Of a DNA stretch of 64,000 nucleotides, positions 54,819 through 61,852 are shown piece by piece. The position numbers were made by a program, and so were the translations under genes. Under the pieces are notes generated by a model. That model ran no database searches and was not told the DNA's origin. It saw only the letters and a program-made list of their open reading frames with translations. The DNA is taken from contig NZ_JACSQW010000005.1 of NCBI RefSeq assembly GCF_014836425.1, forward strand, positions 1 to 64,000. Direction: 5' to 3'. Origin of the DNA: Limosilactobacillus avistercoris. GTDB taxonomy: Bacteria; Bacillota; Bacilli; Lactobacillales; Lactobacillaceae. Each line of letters opens with the position of its first letter. The first letter of the stretch is position 1.

Positions 54819-55773
54819 GGAAAAAGAATTTAAATCGCTATATCAACAATTAGAAATTCTAAAAACGCGTGGTATTAACATTTCTGATAACTATAAGGCC
54901 CAAGATTATTTGCTTACTAATAATTATTACAATATCATTAATGGCTACAGTAAACCGTTTTTAAAGAAAAGAGAAAGGTACTTACCTAATACTCAATTTA
55001 GTGAAATAAAATATCTATACTTTTTTGATGAAGAAATTAAGCGATTACTATTTCATGGAATTTTATTAGCCGAACATCATGTAAAATCAGTCTTTGCTTA
55101 CCGTTTTGCCGAAGCATATCCACATAAAAAATTTGCTTACTTGGATGTCAATTCTGTTGATCATAGCAAAAGTATTTCCATTGCATATATTGTTAATAAA
55201 CTGAATCAAATTATTAAGAAAAATAGACGGTATCAAAATAATTCCATTAATCACTATCTTCAACGCTATCAAAATGTTCCAATTTGGGTTCTTGTTGATT
55301 TTATCGATTTTGGTGAACTGCAAACACTTTTAAATGTATTAAAGAAGCCAATTCAAAATAAAATTGCTAAAGCTCTGACAAAATTTATAAAGGATAACAT
55401 CCAAGGGTTTGAAGGTGTATTTCCTCCAGAAACAATGTTGTCCCTCATTGCAAATATTCATGAGGTGCGAAATATTTGTACACATAATAAACGGTTGATT
55501 TATTTTAAATGTCGTGAAGATTCAGTTTTCTTTTCACCTCTGGATACTAAATATAATATCCGTCCTAATAACTAGCGAAGAGATATTTATACTACTTTTA
55601 TTAGCTTGCAGTGTTTCTTAAGCAAAACTGAATTTGCTGAGTTAAACAATAGTATTAGGAAAAGAATGCGTCAGATTTTAACTAAACAAATTCATACTAT
55701 TAGTACCAACTCAATTATTCAACTATATGGTTTTCCTGAGGACTGGTATAAATTTTCGCCATTACCACAATAA
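54817..55773 (+). pseudogene. abiF: AbiF-like Abi_2 HEPN protein, C-terminus cut by a stop
   Basis: TTG 54817 with GGAG 10 nt upstream. Residues 1-252 hold the Abi_2 domain: EFKSLYQQLEILKTRGI at the start, GILLAEHHVKSVFAYRFAEAY, and the HEPN RNase motif RNICTH (Arg218-His223) in EVRNICTHNKRLIYF. TAG at 55573-55575 interrupts a frame that continues, without other lesions, for 65 residues (DIYTTFISLQCFLSKTEF, ending FSPLPQ) to 55771; the total of 317 fits full-length relatives. The truncated product may retain nuclease activity. Abortive-infection/toxin family. Confidence 0.75.
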
Positions 55774-55785
55774 TTACTTATATAT

Positions 55786-55835
55786 AAAAGGATGAGGCCA
55801 AAAAAATCTAAATGTTTTTGGCCTCATCCTTTTAT
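55786..55835. terminator. Bidirectional terminator
   Basis: AAAAGGATGAGGCCAAAAA and TTTTTGGCCTCATCCTTTT around an AATCTAAATG loop. Confidence 0.85.
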
Positions 55836-55843
55836 ATAATCTT

Positions 55844-58333
55844 TTAATCCATAAACTGAATTTCTGCTCCAATTACTTTATCTGGGCTAGGAGTTTCCTC
55901 AGTCTTCATATGAAGAGATTCAAATGGGAAAGATGCCCGATAGATTGCGGTTCCACGTGGTTGTGGAATTTCCACACTAGCAAGATTAAAGGTTTCATCA
56001 CTGACAACTTGACCCAACAATGCTGGCAAGTTAATTCCAAGCGACTTTGACAGGAAAGCAACTTCTGGAAGACTAACAGATTGGATAGTGAGTGCTTTAT
56101 ATTCCATCCCCTGTTGTTCAAAGACAACTTGGTAAAATCCTGGATTAACTTGTTGCTCAATAACATTCTGGGCCTTATTTTGCAGCTGCGTTAATTCAGC
56201 ATTTGATATTTCAGCTGGCAACCGTAAATTAACCATCTCGTAATCAAGGTTAATAGCAGACTGCAAAGCAGCTGTTGAAGTAAGGAACTTAGCAGTGTTA
56301 CCGTCCCAAAGATAGTCAAGGGCTAATAACTGGTTTGACTTTGGCTTAAGGTTACCCAACCGATCATCGGGTAAAGTAATGACTTTACTTTGCAAATCAT
56401 ACTTCTTCAATGTCTCTAACAGGTTTGTATAACTAGCAGGAATAAAAATTAACTGTGGTTGGTCAATTTCCACGACTGAGAGCACGTTTTCTGCCGAAGC
56501 AGGTTCAATATACCGCTTATCAGCAATTAGAGTATTGAGGGTGACCGAACTTGGGTTACAATTCATGATAATCGTGTGGTAATTTTGCCGGTGAAGTTGC
56601 ATCATCATGGACGCAACGAAGAAATCCCCAGCATTACTTAAGCCAAGCCGTAAGCCTCCAGTCCCAATAAATAAAGCACTTGGCTGTGGCAAGGTCAAAG
56701 CCTCATTTTCATCCTCATACGCTGAATAGAAAGTCTGGGTGTGTTGATCAAACTCGCCAGCAGATGGTTCAACTTCTTTATACTTTACGGTAAGGTTATG
56801 ATCCTGCATCATTTGATAAACCTGTTTAGGTGTTGTTTCCCAGAGCTTCGCGATTAATTGGTTACTGAGGCCATTATGCTTGGCCTTAACCAGTACCGGT
56901 TCTTTTCCAGGATGCTCAATTAATTCTCCAATCAATTCCTTCATCTTTGAGAGTTGGTCAAAGTAAAATGGGTCAATCTTGGTCATTTCGACTAACTCGT
57001 AAGCAGTGTATCCCCGACGCATTGCTTCTAGAAGGGAAAATAGCCGGCCGGCATGTGGATGAACTAAACGATCAATTAACTCGTCTTCGGAAAGTTTTGC
57101 CTGTGTTTTAAGATGGAAATCTGTCGGTTCATGGTAACGGGATTCAATCGCCTTAAATAGGGCTTCTGCTGGGTTCCTCCCAATCCCAAAGACTGTCCCT
57201 ATGGATTTCTTTTCTGTTCCTAATAATTGTTTTTGTGATTGTTCAGGACTAAATCCCCAAACTGGTACCCGGGCAGCAATATGATCCATTACGGGTTCGA
57301 CCAATGCGGCATGTTTAGCAAAACCAGGGCCAAGATCAATTTCTCGCAAGGTCTTACCTAAATAAAGCTGCGCACTAACCATTGCTATCGGGTAACCTGT
57401 CGACTGAGCAACAAAGGAAACCATCCGGTCGAAGTACGGGCTACTCTTAATGACATAGAAGTGATCACTAACGGGGTCTAAAGCAAACTGAATATGGTTA
57501 ATCCCAACAATCCGGAGTTTCCGGGTAATTGCAAACGCAACATCTCGCATATCTTGAATTTGCCGATCGAGAAGTGTCTGAGCCGGATTAAAGGCAATTG
57601 AATCACCCGCATGGATTCCAATTGGATCCATGTCTTCAACCATTCCCAGCATCATCATCGTTCCTGACTTATCTCGCTGAACAACCACTTCAATTTCCTT
57701 ATAGCCAGCAAGACTTTGTTGAACATAGACTTGCCCTGCTCGTGATTGACTCAGGCACTTACTAACAGCAGTTGCAAGTTCACTTTGGTCATGGACAATC
57801 TGCCGAGTACTCGTAATCTTCGGTAAAACAGAGCGAATAATGACAGGGTAACCAAGTTTATTGGCTTCTTCTAGCGCATCCGGATAATTATTTACGGTTG
57901 AGATCTTTTTCATTGGTGCATCCATTCGACGCAAAGTTCGTTCAAGAAGAATTGGGTTATTAACTTGACGAACAGTCGCTTCTGGAATACCAAGAAGTTT
58001 GATTTCCTTTTCCCGCAGGATCCCCTTTTCCATTAATTCCTGAGTAAGGAGAAAAGCCTGGCGGTTACCCAATGTCGGCAAGATTGCTTGGGGATGGTAC
58101 TGATCAATTAACGCGATTAGGTGATCAACCGTCAACGGGCCAATTGAAGAATAATCAATCACGGAAGAATCATTTAAACTATAAGAAAAAGGATTATTAT
58201 CTGCCAAAATGGTAGTAACTCCTGCACGGTGGAGGTAGGTTGCAACCTGATAAGTTGCTGAATCAACTTCATCCCCATGCTGGATGTTATTAGGGCCGGC
58301 ACCGATAATTAAAATTGACTGTTGCTTTTCCAC
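55844..58333 (-). CDS. CarB-like protein with eroded active sites
   Basis: 829 aa from GTG 58333 (shares its G with the carA-like stop TAG). Homologous to carbamoyl-phosphate synthase large subunit (usually about 1060 aa). First half: GAGPNNI loop, conserved IGIHAGDSI and INHIQFAL, but the metal/ATP triad E-x-N-P-R is KSSPY (296-300) and the Gly-rich loop after VIIR is lost. Oligomerisation helices follow. The second half keeps only a pre-ATP-grasp segment (MNCNPSSVTLNTL) and scraps ending SFPFESL ... GAEIQFMD; the second ATP-grasp is shrunken and the MGS regulatory domain missing. Frame is fully open. Confidence 0.8.
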   Translation of the reverse strand: MEKQQSILIIGAGPNNIQHGDEVDSATYQVATYLHRAGVTTILADNNPFSYSLNDSSVIDYSSIGPLTVDHLIALIDQYHPQAILPTLGNRQAFLLTQELMEKGILREKEIKLLGIPEATVRQVNNPILLERTLRRMDAPMKKISTVNNYPDALEEANKLGYPVIIRSVLPKITSTRQIVHDQSELATAVSKCLSQSRAGQVYVQQSLAGYKEIEVVVQRDKSGTMMMLGMVEDMDPIGIHAGDSIAFNPAQTLLDRQIQDMRDVAFAITRKLRIVGINHIQFALDPVSDHFYVIKSSPYFDRMVSFVAQSTGYPIAMVSAQLYLGKTLREIDLGPGFAKHAALVEPVMDHIAARVPVWGFSPEQSQKQLLGTEKKSIGTVFGIGRNPAEALFKAIESRYHEPTDFHLKTQAKLSEDELIDRLVHPHAGRLFSLLEAMRRGYTAYELVEMTKIDPFYFDQLSKMKELIGELIEHPGKEPVLVKAKHNGLSNQLIAKLWETTPKQVYQMMQDHNLTVKYKEVEPSAGEFDQHTQTFYSAYEDENEALTLPQPSALFIGTGGLRLGLSNAGDFFVASMMMQLHRQNYHTIIMNCNPSSVTLNTLIADKRYIEPASAENVLSVVEIDQPQLIFIPASYTNLLETLKKYDLQSKVITLPDDRLGNLKPKSNQLLALDYLWDGNTAKFLTSTAALQSAINLDYEMVNLRLPAEISNAELTQLQNKAQNVIEQQVNPGFYQVVFEQQGMEYKALTIQSVSLPEVAFLSKSLGINLPALLGQVVSDETFNLASVEIPQPRGTAIYRASFPFESLHMKTEETPSPDKVIGAEIQFMD

Positions 58334-59415
58334 TAACGCCGTTCCTCCTTCCGCTTCATAGTATCGATAAATTCATCAAATAGGCCGTCTGTTTCATCAG
58401 GACCAGGTGCCCCATCCGGGAAAAACTGGACGGAAAATGCTGGATATTGGCGATGACGCAATCCCTGGACACTGCTATCAATCATGTCAGTGTAAGTAAC
58501 GAATAACTTTGAACGATCAACCGTACTCCAATCAACTGTGTACCCTTCTGACTGATTAGCATAAACAATGTGATCGGTAATAATTTCTTTAATTGGGTGA
58601 TTCATCCCGTGATGCTCTACGCATAGGGGAATTACCTGCGCACCGTTAGCTAAGGCAAACAGTTCGTGACCTAGACCGATTCCAAACAGCGGAACCTGCT
58701 CCTGAACTTTGCGGATCATTTCAAGGACTGATGACTTTACATAGTGGGGATCCCCCGGGCCGCTCGAAAGAACTACCCCATCAGGATCAAGGCGCAAAAT
58801 TTCATCAGCTGATGCGTTATACGGCAACACGGTTACGTTGCATTTTCGCCGACTTAGTTCCCGTAAGATCCCGTTTTTTAACCCAAAGTCAACTACAACG
58901 ACACTCATCCCCACACCAGGGTTGGGGTAGGGCTTAGGAGTAGAAACCTGTGCTACCTGCTGGTTAGTTAAAACGGTAGCGTGAAGCTGATCAAATGCGT
59001 GATCATCGGGAACTGGAACAATACTTCCCTTAAGTGGTTTGCCCGCATCACGAAGTTTATGGGTAATTGCCCTAGTATCAATATTAGTGATTCCTGGAAT
59101 ATTCATTTGTTTCAAATATTGATCAAGGGTTAGTCGTCGAATATTATCTGTCGCAACATTCGATAGTGAACGAACAATTACTCCCTTAATCGTAGGAACA
59201 ATTGATTCATAAATATTTCGTTGAATCCCATAACCACCAATATTGGGCTGAGTAAAAGTTACAATTTGATTATCATAAATCTGGTTAGTAATAATTTCCT
59301 GGTAACCCGTCATGCTTGTATTAAAAACTACTTCACCAAAGGTTACCGCTGGTGAGCCAAAGCCATCTCCAGCAAAGGTGGTTCCATCTTCAAAAATTAG
59401 GTAGCGTGCTGCCAC
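58333..59415 (-). CDS. CarA-like protein lacking the glutaminase triad
   Basis: 360 aa from GTG 59415 (AAAAGGAG 8 nt upstream; GTG 59424 overlaps it). N-terminal CarA domain well conserved (GEVVFNTSMTGYQEI, GVIVRSLS, GITNIDTRAIT). In the class I amidotransferase domain the nucleophile Cys is Gly (FGIGLGHEL versus FGICLGHQL), and the His and Glu of QxHPE are Phe and Asp (SVQFFPDG). Glutamine hydrolysis should be impossible. Operon with the CarB-like gene; own promoter. Confidence 0.85.
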   Translation of the reverse strand: MAARYLIFEDGTTFAGDGFGSPAVTFGEVVFNTSMTGYQEIITNQIYDNQIVTFTQPNIGGYGIQRNIYESIVPTIKGVIVRSLSNVATDNIRRLTLDQYLKQMNIPGITNIDTRAITHKLRDAGKPLKGSIVPVPDDHAFDQLHATVLTNQQVAQVSTPKPYPNPGVGMSVVVVDFGLKNGILRELSRRKCNVTVLPYNASADEILRLDPDGVVLSSGPGDPHYVKSSVLEMIRKVQEQVPLFGIGLGHELFALANGAQVIPLCVEHHGMNHPIKEIITDHIVYANQSEGYTVDWSTVDRSKLFVTYTDMIDSSVQGLRHRQYPAFSVQFFPDGAPGPDETDGLFDEFIDTMKRKEERR

Positions 59416-59453
59416 AGCGCTCACTCCTTTTCACCGCATCTATTTCCCTCACT

Positions 59454-59481
59454 ATTATATAAATGATCGGAAGCGTTTCAA
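59454..59481 (-). promoter_or_regulatory. Promoter of the carA-carB-like operon
   Basis: Minus strand TTGAAA (59481-59476), 16-bp spacer, TATAAT (59459-59454), about 39 bp before the GTG. The spacer contains GAAGCG/CGCTTC, a partial catabolite-element core. Confidence 0.65.
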
Positions 59482-59494
59482 AGCGATATTAATT

Positions 59495-59540
59495 AAAAAA
59501 GCTTAGTAATTTTATTTAAAATAACTTACTAAGCTTTTTG
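59495..59540 (-). terminator. Terminator of the ebsA-lspA-rluD operon
   Basis: AAAAAGCTTAGTAA and TTACTAAGCTTTTT flank a 16-nt AT loop; on the minus strand it is followed by TTTTTTAATT. It separates rluD from the carA-like gene. Confidence 0.8.
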
Positions 59541-59547
59541 GTTAATA

Positions 59548-60465
59548 TTATGATGGCCGATCAGTTTTTTCTAAGTGATCAATCATTTTTTGAAAATAAT
59601 CTGGAAGTTCTGAAGTAAAAGTCATTTGCTCTCCGGTCCGGGGATGTTTAAAGCCAAGAAGACGTGCATGCAAGTACTGACCATTACCTGGAAGGGTCTT
59701 TCGTGGCCCATATAATGGATCACCTGCCAAGGGATGTCCAACGTATTTCATATGAACCCGGATCTGGTGGGTTCGACCGGTTTCTAATTTGCAACTAACA
59801 AGCGTGTAGTGAGCAAATCGTTCCAAAACCTTAAAGTGAGTTACAGCATGGCGCCCATCTTCAACGACTGCTTGTTTTTTACGGTCTTTCTTTGACCGTC
59901 CTAAAGGAGCATCAATTGTCCCCCGCTCTTCCTTGATCACACCATGGACAAGTGCTACATACTCCCGCTGGTTTGTCTTAGCCTTTAACTGGGCCGCAAG
60001 TGAGCGGTGAGCTCGATCGTTTTTAGCAACCATCAAGAGTCCCGATGTATCCTTATCAATCCGGTGAACAATTCCGGGACGAAACTCCCCATTAATTGTT
60101 GATAATGGCGAATGATAAAGCAAGGCATTAACTAGGGTATGGTTGGGATGACCAGGCGCCGGGTGAACGACCATGCCCTGGGGCTTATTCACAACGATCA
60201 CATCATCATCCTCATAAACGATATCTAAGGGGATGTCCTCTGGTTCAAGATCGATCTTTTGTGGTTTTTCAGGCTCAACAACCACTTCATCACCAACAGT
60301 CAATTTGTACTTTGGCTTAACTGTAGCACCGTTAACCGTAACATTACCATCCTCAATCCACTTTTGTAATTGGGAACGGGAAATATCAGTCAAGTGATGA
60401 GCTAACTCCTTATCGATCCGTCCAGTCATCGATGAATCAGTCGTTAAATTTAATTTGTCTGTCAC
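59548..60465 (-). CDS. rluD: RluD-family 23S rRNA pseudouridine synthase
   Basis: 305 aa. N-terminal S4 domain (SRSQLQKWIEDGNVTVNG) and catalytic domain with HRIDKDTSGLLMVAK, catalytic Asp in RIDKDT. C-terminal TGRTHQIRVHM is the RNA-binding loop. Overlaps lspA by 4 nt. Modifies uridines of 23S rRNA; exact sites not deducible. Confidence 0.93.
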   Translation of the reverse strand: MTDKLNLTTDSSMTGRIDKELAHHLTDISRSQLQKWIEDGNVTVNGATVKPKYKLTVGDEVVVEPEKPQKIDLEPEDIPLDIVYEDDDVIVVNKPQGMVVHPAPGHPNHTLVNALLYHSPLSTINGEFRPGIVHRIDKDTSGLLMVAKNDRAHRSLAAQLKAKTNQREYVALVHGVIKEERGTIDAPLGRSKKDRKKQAVVEDGRHAVTHFKVLERFAHYTLVSCKLETGRTHQIRVHMKYVGHPLAGDPLYGPRKTLPGNGQYLHARLLGFKHPRTGEQMTFTSELPDYFQKMIDHLEKTDRPS

Positions 60466-60914
60466 TTTTCTTCATCCTCACGAAGTACAATAATAATTAG
60501 TAAAATTACACCAACAGTTAAGCACATATCAGCCACGTTGAATACTGGAAAATTAACCGGTAAGAACTCAAACATATCAACTACATATCCCTGAAGCAGA
60601 CGGTCGATGAAGTTACCAATTGCCCCAGCAAGAATTAAGCTCAAGCATAACAAAATCTCGTGGCGATTACGGAAACGCCAGAAACAATAACCAACTCCCC
60701 CAATAACGACAATGGTAACAATACCAAAGAAAAGTTGCTGACCCTGAAACATACTCCAAGCAGCGCCATAATTATGGAGGTTCGTTAGGTCCATAATTCC
60801 GGGAATAAAATATTGACTATGGTTTAACGCAATATTAGTGGTAACCCAAATCTTCAACCACTGATCCAGGCAAATCAGTACTAGTACCAATAAAAGGTAG
60901 CCAAACATAAACAC
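60462..60914 (-). CDS. lspA: Lipoprotein signal peptidase
   Basis: 150 aa, four membrane helices. Catalytic Asp pair in GNFIDRLLQG and VFNVADMCLT. An Asn-rich NLHNYGAAWSMF segment is the conserved NxGAAxS box. Cleaves prolipoprotein signal peptides. Coupled to rluD by overlap. Confidence 0.94.
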   Translation of the reverse strand: MFMFGYLLLVLVLICLDQWLKIWVTTNIALNHSQYFIPGIMDLTNLHNYGAAWSMFQGQQLFFGIVTIVVIGGVGYCFWRFRNRHEILLCLSLILAGAIGNFIDRLLQGYVVDMFEFLPVNFPVFNVADMCLTVGVILLIIIVLREDEEK

Positions 60915-60916
60915 GC

Positions 60917-61309
60917 CTACCCCTCCTTTAAGTGATCTAGTGCCAATTTGAGCCGCCGAATTGCTTTTGCGGAAAAGGCAAAATTAAAGACTTCCCCATT
61001 AACGGTAAATGAAACAGTATGCTTTGTAAACTGTGGCTGGCGAATATCAACTAGTGGAATCACCAGGTAGTCTTTTTGCAAGATTCGACTAAAAACCATT
61101 TTACTAGGAGTGATTACAACGGTTCGCCGAAAGATTCCTAAAAGCGTTACAATAATAAATAACAAAAAGAAAAGAGCCGTTAACCATTGGAAATGGGTAA
61201 TCTCAAGCCAGATAACTAGCCCAGCGATAAAAATTAAAAAAGTCCAACACCAGCTAATAATGGTAGTAGTTAAATTGGGTTGGTAAAAGTAACGAGTTTC
61301 TTCTTCCAT
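60917..61309 (-). CDS. ebsA: EbsA-like membrane protein
   Basis: 130 aa. Two membrane helices (about residues 15-35 and 42-60) and a C-terminal PH-like beta domain. Position between lspA and the divergent RNase H gene matches enterococcal and lactobacillar EbsA, a small protein of unclear role linked to pheromone response in enterococci. The assignment rests mainly on context. Confidence 0.65.
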   Translation of the reverse strand: MEEETRYFYQPNLTTTIISWCWTFLIFIAGLVIWLEITHFQWLTALFFLLFIIVTLLGIFRRTVVITPSKMVFSRILQKDYLVIPLVDIRQPQFTKHTVSFTVNGEVFNFAFSAKAIRRLKLALDHLKEG

Positions 61310-61344
61310 AAAAATATTCCTTTCAAAATGAGGTGAATCATTCG

Positions 61345-61734
61345 ATGATTAAAATTTATACTGATGCTGCTACTAAAGGAAATCCTGGACCAACCGGACT
61401 CGGGATCCTGATTGTTGATCAGCACCACCAGCAACAATTGTCGCAAACGCTTAAATCTGCCACTAATCATGAAGGCGAGTTTACGGCCGCAATCGCTGGT
61501 TTTCAATACTTAGTTAAACATTATAACCATAACGAAACAGTTTTATTCTATACCGATAGTCGACTGCTAAGCGACGCGATTGGTAAAAATTATACAAAAC
61601 ATTATCAATCACAATTAACAACGCTTAACCAACTGCTCAGTCAATTTTCAACTGTTGTTACACAATGGGTTAGTGAACGAGATAATCATGGTGCCCACAA
61701 CCTAGCTAACCAAGCTCTGCAAAAGCTTGAGTGA
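61345..61734 (+). CDS. RNase HI-family protein
   Basis: 129 aa from ATG 61345 (GAGGTG 9 nt upstream). Catalytic carboxylates: Asp7 in IYTDAATKGNPGP, Glu in NHEGEFTAAI, Asp in FYTDSRLL, Asp in RDNHGAHNLA. The basic protrusion helix of E. coli RNase HI is absent, as in the short YpdQ-like class. Divergent from ebsA. Cleaves RNA of RNA-DNA hybrids or is a minor paralogue. Confidence 0.87.
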   Translation: MIKIYTDAATKGNPGPTGLGILIVDQHHQQQLSQTLKSATNHEGEFTAAIAGFQYLVKHYNHNETVLFYTDSRLLSDAIGKNYTKHYQSQLTTLNQLLSQFSTVVTQWVSERDNHGAHNLANQALQKLE

Positions 61735-61852
61735 ATCGCCCACTATTATAGCAAATTTTAGGTTAAGGTGCTGTTCAATTCAGCTAAAAGCAAAGTTGGG
61801 TTATAATATCAAAGTATATGCTAAAACAATTTAGTAAAGGATTGGTGAATTT

